A DNA stretch of 64,000 bases, from positions 22,216,530 through 22,280,529 of the forward strand of contig NC_081142.1 of the NCBI RefSeq assembly GCF_958295425.1, in the 5' to 3' direction. Below the pieces are notes generated by a model, which was not told the origin of the DNA, did not search any database, and was given only the letters and a program-made list of their open reading frames with translations. Shown piece by piece: positions 11,333-29,575 of this stretch. Numbering within the stretch: position 1 is the first letter of the stretch; each line of letters starts with the position of its first letter. The position numbers and the translations under genes are program-made. Source of the stretch: Solea solea (lineage: Eukaryota; Chordata; Actinopteri; Pleuronectiformes; Soleidae).

Positions 11333-13948
11333 TTACATGCTGGTTTGTTTGGTTTGAATATTGATGTCCAGCTCTGAAGTCATGTCATAATCCCATGACA
11401 CAGCCGGCCTGTAACACAAGACGGGAATAAACACACGGGTTAGAGTTTTAGTCGTGAATGTGAACCTGTTAAATCTGATGTGTAGTGGATTAAACAATGA
11501 GGCTGGTGATGTAAATGCAGATGTTAGGCAGATTCCACTAAAGCTGGGAAAATTTGGTGAAGGACATTCTGCTGCAATGTGAAATGCCGCCAATAGATGG
11601 TGCTAAATTGGCTAAAATCTGTTTTGGTGACCACATTTGTCACAAACTGGTTCCCAGCATCGGGTCATGTGCAGTGTTGTCATGTAACCAGGGCCGGCTC
11701 TACCTAATTTTGTGCCCTAGGCGAGATTGCTCTCCGGTGCCCCCCGTGAGATTGCTCTCCGGTGCAATCTCACGGGGGGAGAAATTATTTCTCTGCATTT
11801 GACCCATCCTAGAATTAGGAGCAGTGGGCTGCCACACTGAGTAGCACCCGGGGAGCAAGGGGGGTTGGGTACCTTGCTCAGGGGTACCCCAGCCCTTTTG
11901 ACCTGGTGGGGACTTGAACCGGCGACCGAGCTGAGCGCGGTGGTGCTGCTGGTCAGTGTTTAAAGGGAGAAGCTGAACAAATCTAAGTCCACTGTCATCT
12001 TCAGTGTTAAAGCGTCTTAAGTGCTCAGGACCACTTATTGTGCTGACGCTGGCTTTCTCGATTGGAACCTTGGCCCTGAATACACACAGTCAAGATAAGA
12101 GAGGAGTGGCGTCGGGGCACATGATCCTTGAGCTGCTCTCTGGTCTGTTCTGGTGTGTTGTGTGTGGGTGCGTGCGTGCGTGTGTGGTGGACCTTTTCTT
12201 CTTCAGGAGCCTGCGAACAATCAGGATGGTGAAGACGATGAAGAGGAAGACGACCACGGCCGTCAGACCCACGAGCCACGGAGTCCATGACGCTGCTTTC
12301 ACGTTAGACCTCGCACCTGAACACATATACACACACACACACACAAATATGACTGTTATATGGACAGCATACCCCCATAGATCGTATAAATAATAGATTA
12401 GAGAGAGAATTAACTGTTAATTACTGTAGATGAATCCCAATCTAATCGAGTAGATTGCAACAACAAATAATAATTTCATGTTTAACTCTAACCCTTAACT
12501 AAAAACAAACGTAAACATTAAATTAACCTTAGCTAAACTTAACTAACCCTAACCCTAAAAATATACCCTAGTCCTCACAAATATACAGTATATATAATAT
12601 ATTGTATATATAAGTAAATATATGTATTATACTGTATGTATATACATATATACATATATTTATATATATAAGTAAATATACAGTATAAATGATATACAGT
12701 ATATTGTATACTTTATATTTACTTATATATACAGTATATAAGTAAATATATATATATTACTGTATAATATACTATATATTTACTTATATATACAGTATAT
12801 AATATAAGTAAAATATACAGTATACAGTAAGTACACACACACAAAATACTCCCATTGGTAAATAAATGAGATGATTTAATTGAAACTAAAGTCAACATGT
12901 CTTCATGTGTATGAACTTAATTCATTTATTTTGTCAACCATTTTACATTTTAGTGCATGTTTCGCAGCTATACAAAGATAATTCAATGATTCTAAATTTA
13001 AATTCACATCAATATACCACATTATGTCATTTAATTATTTTGTCAGTGTTAACTATACACAGTTAATGTCTAACCTTAACCTTAACCATGACCACAATTC
13101 AAATCTTAGTCCTAAACCTAATGAGGTTCATGCCTCAGGAATGTGGTGATACGTGCTGTGACTAACAGATTAACAGATTAAAGGTATAATAATAATAAAG
13201 TTGAAACTGATTAGTGTTGCATGTATGCGACCATAAAGAGATTACAGAGAGGAGTGTTTGTTTTGTTTGTTTCCTAAGTACTTACGATGTTTATATGTTA
13301 TGTCCTCTTTAGGTCAAAAAGTCTCATACTCCTGGCTCGTGGTCCACTTGCGGCCCCGTCAATCAATTTCCTGTGGTCCTCCACTTAATATGAAGTCATA
13401 ATTATTATTATTTCTGTATGTTTACACTTTTATTTTGAAATTCTATCATTATTGCTATTGCTGTTACTGTTCCTCATGAACATTTGAGTCATTTGAGTTT
13501 GAGACCCTTGCTTTAGGTCAAGTTTTTTATTCAATTAAAATCACTTCTATCAAATTTTATTCAGGTCATTTTGGTATTTTCTAATTTTCTGTTCCTGTCT
13601 TCAGTGCACTGAAGTGTCCACTTTTTCTCATCTGTTCAGAGTGTGTTCCAGGCATTTTTTTCCCCCGTCCCTATTTTTCTGAGTTAGTCCCTTTCTCCAG
13701 ACTGCAGAATTTATTTATCTTTTTATTAATTTTTACTGTTCCTTTTGGGTCTGTTCCTGTGAGTTAGTCACTTAAATGATTACAAACAGATGCAGTTCAG
13801 AAAAAAAAAATTGTGAATAAAAAAACATGCACCATAATGAACTTAATAAAAGTCAAATGAAGAGAAAATAATGAGTTTTACCTTTTTCAGCTGAGCAGCC
13901 GACAGCAGACAGCAGCACACATAGCACAAGAACAGTCACATCCATCAT
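11333..13948 (-). CDS. smim24-like: Small integral membrane protein, SMIM24/PDZK1IP1 (MAP17) family
   Basis: Three minus-strand exons join in frame: 13882-13948, 12193-12316 and 11333-11408 (67+124+76 nt, 88 residues). Residues 1 to about 20 are a signal peptide (MMDVTVLVLCVLLSAVGCSA). A short linker precedes the family signature SWTPWLVGLTAVVVFLFIVF, a single membrane helix at about residues 33-56. An Arg/Lys-rich stop-transfer stretch (RRLLKKKR) follows, then a short cytoplasmic tail ending KQTSM, a class I PDZ-binding C-terminus as in MAP17. Family members are small apical membrane proteins that tether to PDZ scaffolds; the function here is inferred. The donor of exon 2 is GT followed by CCAC, weak compared with consensus, but phase 2 fits the last exon exactly. 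An extra symmetric exon cannot be excluded. Confidence 0.75.
11770..11925 (-). mobile_element. tRNA-derived SINE fragment
   Basis: This is the same family as 8477-8697 (GCATTTGACCCATCCTAGAA, then GGAGCAGTGGGCTGCC, then GACTTGAACC on the plus strand). It sits in the second intron of the smim24-like gene. A near-duplicate 20-base tract (GAGATTGCTCTCCGGTGC) occurs twice just upstream, at 11723-11767. Confidence 0.7.
12585..12835. repeat. AT-rich low-complexity region (TATACAGTATAT-type)
   Basis: This is a block of alternating TA with scattered CAGTATAT and AAGTAAATATA units. It is palindromic in many registers and lies in the first intron of the smim24-like gene. No coding signal was seen. Confidence 0.9.
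13315..13510. mobile_element. Short hAT MITE with perfect 8-bp target duplication
   Basis: A 196-bp element is flanked by CTTTAGGT at 13307-13314 and 13511-13518. The ends are inverted versions of each other (left CAAAAAGTCTCATACTC; right, inverted, CAAGGGTCTCAAACTC). Its body resembles the fish repeat with GGCCCC and CATTTGAGTTTGAGAC, fragments of which also occur near 5522, 22000 and 45965-46030. It sits in the first intron of the smim24-like gene. Confidence 0.8.
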
Positions 13949-14590
13949 GAATAAACACACAGAGCTGAATGGACACCACTGTACCCCAGTGAGCGCACAC
14001 ACACACACACAGAAACACACACACCTGTAACGCCAATTGTGGTCAAAGTTCACAGTCCACAAATCTGGGTGTGTGTGTGTGTTTTTTTTTAAAGTTTCCT
14101 GTTTACAAGCCTACAGGCTACAAAAACATAATTTCTGAATAAAATAAATAAATAAAAATAATAATAGTTTTTGAATTAAATAAAAAAGTACAGTTCCCTG
14201 GTGGTAATATTCTTTTTTTGTTCAATATCACAAACTTGACTATGTACCTACACTGATGTCTGATACAGTATTTTAAAAGGAGCCCTGGCTATGAAGACTT
14301 GTAGGCCCTAATAAGCCACAATTGTTCTCTTGTACTAAATATGTTGTCAGAAACACATAAAATATTGCCATTGATTTAAAAATCTATAATATTTAGTACA
14401 TATTTTGACATACGTAGGACGCCATGTTTTTCGCACGCAATGCACTCGGGGGTACCACTGGTGGTACAGCAGGTACCACCAGTGCAACCTTATGACGACA
14501 CTACCCAGAGTGCATCGCAACGACAACACACTTTTTGTGTGAATGCAATTTCAACACATGCTGTGTTGAATTATCCAAAGATAATGTGTT

Positions 14591-15620
14591 AAAGGAGACA
14601 CCTATTTCCCCAAGTTAAAATAGTTCCCTGGTGTCCTAATGAACATGTCTGTGACATGCTTTGGTCAAAATACCATAAGGATGAAGCACCATAGCAGTTC
14701 AATAACCCTGCCAAATACGCCCCGAACGCTCGGTTTGTGCCTGGTCCCTTTATATACAAATGAGACACAGGCAAATACACACCCACTTCTTCCAGGGGGT
14801 TTCTGATTTGTCCTTTTTACTGCGCTCACTCAGCTCCTGTTCCCTCCGCCCCATTCCTCTCCCCCTCCCTCCACTAGTTCTCTGACAATATCAACATGGC
14901 AGCGTGCGCGGAAAACAGCGAGAGTGCCGTCACAGGAAGAGACGTCCGACACAAGGATCAAGCCGAACACTGCCCAACTATAAATCAGTTAAAAACACTT
15001 AGGGACAGCACCGCTGATCGCCAGCGGTGAGTGGCGAGCTGCATAGACTGCCACTTTATGTGACTGTATCAGACTGAGTCTGTGCTCCGGTCATGGAGGA
15101 TGTGCTGAACAAATATTTTTAATTAGGACGTGTCAGAATGGTCAGTTATGAGCTCTATGTGACCTTTTCTTAATAATGTGCGTTGGTGAAATACCAACTG
15201 ATGCAGTCTGATGCGAAGTGGTGCAAACACACAAACACACGTTTGCTGACTATATCCGGCACATTAGCTTCATATATAAAATCCTCTGAGGCTGGAAGTT
15301 TGTGTAAAACACTGTGCTCCACTGTGCAGCCACCAACAGCACACTTGTCCCTCCACGTGGAGCTAAGGTGGAGCTCTCGAAGTAAACTTAGTGGTGGGGT
15401 GGTAACATTCGCGGTGAAATGTGCATGCTGCCGTCATAAGGCGCAGGGAATTCAACATTGAGTGTTTTATCGCCTATACTTACACTAAGGGGGACCACGA
15501 AAAAAGGACTGTATTCTTTTTCCACACTTTGGCAACTGGTAGGGCCTCCAGAGTCCCAAATATAAGTATTAAAATGATTAAAAAGTTGATTTTGCATAAT
15601 ATGTCCCCTTTTTTTTTTTT
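14591..15620. mobile_element. MITE-like element of about 1 kb
   Basis: The left end AAAGGAGACA and the inverted right end (TGTCCCCTTT read forward) form short terminal inverted repeats. The right part, TTGATTTTGCATAATATGTC, is typical of a widespread teleost MITE. Internally there is a 44-codon open frame from ATG at 14895 (MAACAENSESAV start) that runs into a GTGAGT donor-like site near 15026. I treat that frame as part of the element rather than a gene. Target-site duplication was not resolved. Confidence 0.6.
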
Positions 15621-15898
15621 TACAAGGCTTTTACATACTTTTTGTTTGTCAAATTATTGACTAATCATGTTACAACGGTGCTGCTGAGGTCATTACTCAT
15701 CTCATAATTTGCCCCATAAGTGACCCGTCGTCTTCTTGGATTGTGTCGCCTATGAGTGAAGAGTCCATGAAGTGTACCTGTGAAAGGTAAACTCAAGTTC
15801 AACCTCGCTTATCAAGATGCTGCTGAAAATGTATAATCAAGTTTGTGTCCAATGCACGGACAAAAATGTATTTTGTTTTGAGATAAAATACCAAATAC

Positions 15899-16372
15899 TA
15901 GTGTTGTAGTCAAGACCACCTAAACCGAGACCAAGTCGAGACCAAGACCACAGTTTATCGAGACCAAGACAAGACCAAGACCGTTAGCGTCACTTTGCAG
16001 AATTTACACATTGCGCTGTGTTTTCCTTTTGGAGGTATTTATGCACAAAAAGTCTTTGTGGTTCAGGTAACCAAATTTTATTCTAGACGAGTTGGCTGAC
16101 ATCTTCTCACGGCCTCTTCTCCTGTCACTCACATGCACTGTTGTGGGGGATGTGTGAAAGGGGGCTGGAGGGGTGACAAAAATTTCAAATGATAAATGAG
16201 TCAAGTTATTGGTTGTACCCGAAGCAATACGATTTACGCAAAATCACAGTAATTATATTAACAAGTTAATCCAAAAATGCACAGGCAATTTATTGATATC
16301 CCCACAGTTGTGGTCTTGACCGGTCTTGATATAAAATCCCGACTGAGACCTTTCTCGAGTACTACAACACTA
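15899..16372. mobile_element. hAT-type MITE with perfect TIR and 8-bp target duplication
   Basis: The terminal inverted repeats TAGTGTTGTAGT / ACTACAACACTA match at 12 of 12 positions. The element is bracketed by CCAAATAC at 15891-15898 and 16373-16380. It is 474 bp, and the left subterminal part contains repeated GAGACCAAG motifs with their inverse (GGTCTTGA) at the right. No transposase is encoded. Confidence 0.85.
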
Positions 16373-16954
16373 CCAAATACCCAAAATAAATATATGTAAA
16401 AAAATAATATCAAAATACTAAAAATAACAATTTTGAAACATGATTCTTTGGACATAAACAGCTTAGGAAAATCAAACATCACAAATTATATTAGCTTCTA
16501 CAGGTACTTTTGAACGGGAACTTTTCAAGCCATTTCAGCAATTTCTTTAAGAAATAATGTAATTTTTAAAATGGCAAAAGTTTCATACCCGAGATAACGT
16601 TGGTAAATTAATTAAAACTTAATTTTATGCACTTTATTACAAAAAATATATACACCTAAAATATAGACTGAAAGTTTCTTTGGGTACCCAAAATTACCTG
16701 AGGAGGGCAGCATTACGCCTTTATCACGTTTATTGTGCCTCAAACCACAACAGAATAAGTAGAGGATTGCCTCGGAACTTTTAACTAGGTCCTCTGTTTC
16801 TACACGTTTCCCAAAACAAGAAGCGCCACAGGAAAAAAGAAACTGCTGTTCATAAACGACAGAACAAACTTCACGGTAACGTGAAACAGTTGGGTTTTTA
16901 TCGGACATTTTCTCACCGCAGAGCGGCTTGAGCCTCACACTCCACCCGGCGGAC

Positions 16955-19900
16955 ATGGAGGTAGTTATTCTCCAGCCCACGGTTGGTGAGCAGCAGCAGC
17001 TGCAGAGGACAGGGCTAAAAGACACGTCTCCTGTGGCTGTCTGTCATCCCGGGGACCACGACTACTGCTCCAGCACCGAGCCCGCGGCTCTGGACCTGGC
17101 TCTGGACCAGATTGACCACCTGCGCGGAGAAACGGCGACTTTACGCAAACGGGTGGAGGAGATTTCTGTGAGCAGCAGGTTCGGACTGCAGCGGTTTGCT
17201 GCGTCAGATGACGACATTTGGTTTTACACACGGTGAGCGAGTTTAAGTGTGACTTTACACACAGTGCGTTAACATGTATGTTAATAGTCCGGTTTTTTGT
17301 CAGACTAAGACAATAATTTGGTTTTCTTCGTGTCATGTAAACGTAAGTTTGACTTTGATTGAGCCAGTCTTAGTTGGACTAACATACCTGGATAATGTAA
17401 TTCATAGTCCAATTAATCATGCACATACTTAGTCGGACTGGGGTCCTACTTGGGGTTCTCTTTGACCCGGAAGGAGAAGGAGAAGATGTATAAACTGCTG
17501 TAGTGTTGCTGGAAATCATATGGCAGCGGCGACAGCAGCTTTTTTTAGGATTTGTAATTTGTATCACGATCAACATGTACAGCAGGTACCAAACATACAG
17601 AACCACAGCACAGTCCATCTCACTGCTCACTGTTCAGGTAACAGGAAAATGATTTAATACACACTAGCTTATGGACGGATACAGCACCACCTACGGAGGC
17701 ACTGACGGGCACAGCCAATAAATCATGTACTCTCGGACTCTGTAAGCTGCCCAGGTGCCTGTCTTAGTCGGACTATGGCCTTAGCTCGATTAAACTGTTC
17801 ATGTTAACATACTGGGTACACACACATGTACTGACACGTGATCAAGTGACACCGAACATAATTTACAGTACGTATGTCCCACAGGTTTTTGAGTTACAAC
17901 CACCTGATGGCGTTTTGGAGGCACATAGAGCCGGAAACAAGCCACATAGTGTACGTGACAAGTGCTCGGAGCAACGGTCAGACTTACGAGGTCCCGTACA
18001 CTGCTGGTGCAACAGTGAGTTTAATCTTTCTGTTGTTCTTTTCAAGATGGATATGTAGTTAGGAATATTTGGCATTGTTGTAAAGGAGCAGTGTGTCAGA
18101 TTTAATGGTATCAAGGTGGAAAAGCTGGATATTGTCACCAACAGAATACCTTTTGGGTCATGCTTACCATCCAAATGTATATGAGAAACTCTGGTGGCAA
18201 AATAGAGCTTGTAATTTATTTGTCCCTTCTGAGCTACATAATAACATGGTCTTGACATCTGTCAAACTCAAGGTGATAATACGGGAATTTAAAAAATAAA
18301 GAAGTAATTCATAATGGTATTTAATTTCTGTTGATCGAACCCCAGTAAATCTTACATACTGGACCTTTACCTATAGCTTTCTCAGTCTTTAAGTGATGAT
18401 TCAGGTTTTTTGAAATGTGGTTGTAAATGGTGCGTTCCATTTGTAGTCAGAACCGATTATGGGACCTTCCGGGGGAACTCGGAGCAACCTCACCAACTGT
18501 TGTTATCCACTAGTATTTCTAGCCCAAGATAAATTTGCGTTTCCCACTTCTCAACTTGAACACGATGAACTTGGGGGTGATGTCACTCCCAGTTCCGAGT
18601 TCTGATGTAAATAATACACAGCAATAATCAGAGCTTAGCAACTCCTTTGCCTAGAATCTGGCAGGCTCCCTCTCATCGAGAACATGGCTGCCAGCGGAAA
18701 CACAAAAACACAAAAATATGATTTAAGCCACTTAACAGAAGCCGCTCCTAATAAGATTTATGCCAGCTTAAGTCTACAACATTTTAAGAATATGTTTTCA
18801 ACAAAGTCTCGTTGTTAGACCGCCCTGTCTGACAGGGAAACTGATGTTTGCAATCCACTTTCTCTCATGCACCAAAGTCCATAGAGAAAATCAGTGTTTT
18901 TAGCTCACAGCACACAGGAGTTGTTGATCTACAGCTGCCTCCACCAGTAAGTTCAAATATGTAAATGTTGATATTTTGGACTTAATTTAGGAGCAGGGAC
19001 TTTAGAGACTTCAAATTAGGCAGCAAAAGACCAGCAAGTTCTGTGTCTCCATCTCCAGCTTAAAATGCTATTTTTCTTTAGGGACTTTGGTGTGGGAGAT
19101 GAAGCATATTTCAAAGTGACACAATTGTATGTTTTATAGTCAGAAAAAGCTTTGTAATAGCAAGATAATACATTTATAGGATATGGTAAACTTAAGCAGG
19201 CTTAGATTTTATTGAGTGGATTGTTAGGAGGTATAAATCTGTTTTTCCTTCCTACTGGTTAAGCTGTTAAGAGCTGACTGACTCATACAATCACACTTAA
19301 AAAACCTGAACTAGCACTTTAATGTGTTATGTAGAAGTTATTATTAAAATTGTACATTTAACTTGTCAAATTAATTAATAAGCTATGCAAGTTTGGGGCC
19401 TGCCTGTGTCGTATATAACGATTTTCCTTTTTTTACAGTCTCTTCAACCAATTGATGAGTTTTTCCTCTTCATGAACTACATGTCATTGGGTCTGATGCT
19501 GAAGGACTTGTCCCACAGGTTTAAAATCCACCCGTCAACTGTGAGCCGCATCATCAACACCTGGGCCAACTTTCTGTTCCACGTTCTCGGGGCTATGGGC
19601 ATTTGGCTCTCGAAAAAGTCGGTGAAAGCTCTCCTGCCTGACGTCTTTTACAGCTACTCTGACACACAGGTGGTACTTGACTGTGTCCAGCTGCGCTGCC
19701 AGACACCAGACGCTCCTCTCCTGCAGAGGGAGATGTTCTCCAACTACAAATCCCACTATACCTTGAAAGGCCTGATCGGCATGGCGCCGCATGGAGCCGT
19801 GACCTTTGTGTCGTCTCTTCACGACGTCTCCACCAGTGACAATGAGCTGCTGCGGAAGTCCGGCCTCGCGTCCCTCCTCAAACCGTCAGCCGCCATCATG

Positions 19901-20182
19901 ATGAACAAAGATTTTCAGGTGGACGACTGTATCTCCTGTAAGGTCTACATGGTGACCAGCCCGTCCAGACAGTCCGAACCAGAGTTCAAGGAGAGGCCAT
20001 CTCACGCACGACTGAGAGTGCATGTTGAGCGGCTCGTACAGAGGGTGAAGGAGCATCAGATATTTAGCACGGTGATCCCTGCGTCACTGGCAGGCAGTGT
20101 CAATCAGCTGTACACAGTGGCCTGTCTCTTGGTCAACTACCAACATGGACCTTTAGTCAAACTCGAGGAACTAAAACACTAA
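16955..20182 (+). CDS. Harbinger-like DDE protein (DDE_Tnp_4), probably domesticated
   Basis: Exons 16955-17232, 17885-18014 and 19439-20182 join in frame to give 383 residues. An upstream in-frame ATG at 16928 would add nine residues. Residues about 47-72 form a short coiled coil (LDLALDQIDHLRGETATL). Residues 157-181 are a helix-turn-helix (LSHRFKIHPSTVSRIINTWA), as in Harbinger-type transposases. The DDE fold follows: first Asp at residue 217 (LDCVQLR), the family block FSNYKSHYTLKGLIG at 236-250, SDNELL at 269-274, and the acidic residue E333 in HVERLVQRVK. The second catalytic Asp, normally in an ADRGF-type motif, is Asn292 (MNKDF). That predicts no strand-transfer activity, while the frame stays intact over two spliced introns. 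This pattern fits a host gene derived from a transposase rather than an active element; the function is unknown. ATTAAA lies at 20213. Confidence 0.75.
17262..17815. mobile_element. MITE in intron 1 of the DDE gene
   Basis: The region between AACATGTATGTTAATAGTCC and CATGTTAACATACTGG contains repeated TTAGTCGGACTA-type words in both orientations, giving diffuse inverted-repeat ends. A related shorter copy is at about 32125-32365 (TTAGTCCGACTAGGACTAGC, CTCGATTATAGTCAGAC). Non-coding. Confidence 0.55.
18820..19110. mobile_element. Foldback MITE (CACCAAAGTC family), copy 1
   Basis: The left arm CTCTCATGCACCAAAGTCCA and the inverted right arm (GACTTTGGTGTGGGAGATGA) form a foldback structure, with GAGAAAATCAG / GCTATTTTTCTTTAG in the inner arms. 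A second copy lies at 29288-29575 downstream of lrrc40. Located in intron 2 of the DDE gene. Confidence 0.65.
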
Positions 20183-21663
20183 GATATGGGGTTTTTTTGT
20201 GAGTTCCTCAAGATTAAAGTAGACCTCATCATCAGTTGGCATTCAAAGTCACAGCTTTCCAGTTGCCAGTTAAGTGGAAATTTAAGGGAAACTAAACTGA
20301 CAGCAATCATGACCCTAACATAAATAAATAGATAAAATATGCTCAGGCTTTACATTTTATTCTATTGCAGTTTCACACCAATCACACGCACTTTTAATGA
20401 GTGCGTCCCTTAAATTTCCTCTTAACTGCCCACTGGGAAGCTGCACATCTGGATGTCAACATCAGCCTCCTGATTAATCTACAAGTCTGTGATTTCCCAT
20501 AGCAGTGATTCACCTCTGCTGTCCTCAGGATCTTTGGTGATTTGGCAACATGTTCTCCTGATAGCGACATCTATCCACCATCTTCATTTTCTATGAAAAC
20601 AGCCAGTGAATAGACGAGTTGCTTGCTAAATTGCCTGGTATAAACTGTCTGTCAATGTGAACTTGGTGTTGTTTTATGTTTTGAATGTTGTGTGACTTGA
20701 GCTCTAAAGAGTGTTTAATGTGGAAGTGAATATTGTCAGGGAGTTTGTGACTGTTTACTTGTTTTTATACCTTTAATATAGTGTATGATGAATAATATGT
20801 TGACCCAGGGTTAGGTAATGTTTTAGATGACATTGTTTTATATATGATTGTATGAGGAGAGGCCATCTTGTCCCAGGCATCAGTATAAGAAAGCATGATG
20901 TTTGAGACAGTGTCCTCTCTTAAAGACAGATTAACACAGATGCTGTCCCAGAAAAGAAAGGAATCAACTCTGTCAACAGACCAGTGTTGTGATAAACTCT
21001 AAAGTTGTAATGTGTTCAGAGTCTTGTTAATTTTAATCCAACATCAAATACATATTTCGTACTATTTCGTACTATTGTATATTATGATTATAGTGATCAA
21101 AACAAGGACCTTAATGAAATTATATAAAGTATCACAAATGTTGTATATCATGATGGAATGTTATTAGAGTTGAAACAATTGTGCTATTAATTGATTACTA
21201 AATTAATAGTTTACTATTTTGATAATCGATTAGAAGCTTTTTTCATTCTTAAAACAAGATTTCTGATTGTTTTAGCTTCTTAAATGTGAATATTTTCTTT
21301 GTTTATTTGCTCCATATAACAAAGAAATCATTACTGAATCGTTTTGGTTTGTGGACAAAACAAGTAATTTGAGAACATCATAATTTCTAGGTTTGAGAAA
21401 CAATGATCAATATTTTTTAAACATTTTATGGACCAAAGAAGTGCTCGATTAATCGAGAGGTTTATACTAAAGGCACGGAGCTTTAGCAAGAGAGACCATA
21501 ACGTTATAAGTTGGTGCTTTTACTTTGAAGGGCTGTGGACCGGACGTTGAGTGTTTTCTGTTTCCGTGGCGGGCGGAACCAAGTTTGTTGGGAGCGTGAG
21601 TCTGGAGGTACGGGAGGTAAACAGACACTACAGACGCGCGCACCAACAGAAGACTATTGACAA
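20183..21663. other. Intergenic region between the DDE gene and lrrc40
   Basis: The first part is the probable 3' untranslated region of the DDE gene (ATTAAA at 20213). A copy of the AATCGATTA-rich interspersed repeat lies at 21170-21465. The last 150 bases before the lrrc40 start are moderately CpG-rich and probably carry its promoter and leader. No further gene was seen. Confidence 0.6.
21170..21465. repeat. Interspersed AATCGATTA-type repeat
   Basis: This copy runs from GAGTTGAAACAATTGTGC through GATAATCGATTAGAAGC and ATGGACCAAAG to GCTCGATTAATCGAGAGG. Relatives are at 26233-26499, 30713-30805, 42945-43110, 53850-54058 and 58542-58884. Complete copies end in TAGRGYTG-type inverted termini, suggesting a hAT-related MITE. 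Confidence 0.75.
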
Positions 21664-28916
<7,253 letters not shown>

Positions 28917-29033
28917 ATCTGCTCTCAGAGAGCTTTTGTTCTGGACAGTCACTTGACATTTCAGTCAGTTATTATTATTATGATATACACTTAAGCCAAA
29001 AATCTGTTTACGATGACGAAAGCACTTTTATGA

Positions 29034-29039
29034 ATAAAA
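29034..29039 (+). promoter_or_regulatory. lrrc40: lrrc40 polyadenylation signal
   Basis: AATAAA lies about 120 bases after the lrrc40 stop codon. Confidence 0.75.
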
Positions 29040-29287
29040 CCTTTGCCAAGTGTGGTGCACAATGATCTGGATTTATAATAATGATAATCTACATGTTTCA
29101 GAGCACAGCTCTGTTTTAAATCAGTCTGCAACTGTGAAACAAAATGAGTTTTGGCACCAATTTAATCGTTGAAATAAATCTTTTGGGTTCTAAGGATTGT
29201 TTAAATATAGTTTTAATTATTATAGAAGCTGTACTGGTTAAGTTTTACTAATCATTAAAGTGATATTTTAGTTATTTTCTGACAAAC

Positions 29288-29575
29288 TACCTGCTTTGTA
29301 AACCACTCTCTCTCTTGCACCAAAGTCTATTTGAGAAAATCAGCATTTTTAGCTCATAGGGGAAGAAGAGCTGCTGATCCTCTGCTGCCTCCTCTGGTGA
29401 GATTGTGTCACTGTGGTAAATCTGAACAAAGAATTTAAAACACCATCTGAAGATGACACTTTAAAACTTACTGATGGAGGCAGCAGTCAGTGGATCGATG
29501 ACCCACGTGTGCTGTGATGTAAAATAGCTATTATTAACGATTTCTCTGTGGACTTTGGTGTGGGATGAAAGATCG
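29288..29575. mobile_element. Foldback MITE (CACCAAAGTC family), copy 2
   Basis: The arms CTCTTGCACCAAAGTCTA and GACTTTGGTGTGGGATGA are inverted, as in 18820-19110. The inner part contains two inverted CTGCCTCC(T/A)-type words (CTGCTGCCTCCTCTGG and GATGGAGGCAGCAG). Non-coding. Confidence 0.65.

Noticed and set aside
14895..15026. Open frame MAACAENSESAV... followed by GTGAGT, looking like a first exon
   Set aside because: It lies wholly inside a MITE-like element whose body is widespread in teleosts, and no following exon joins to it.
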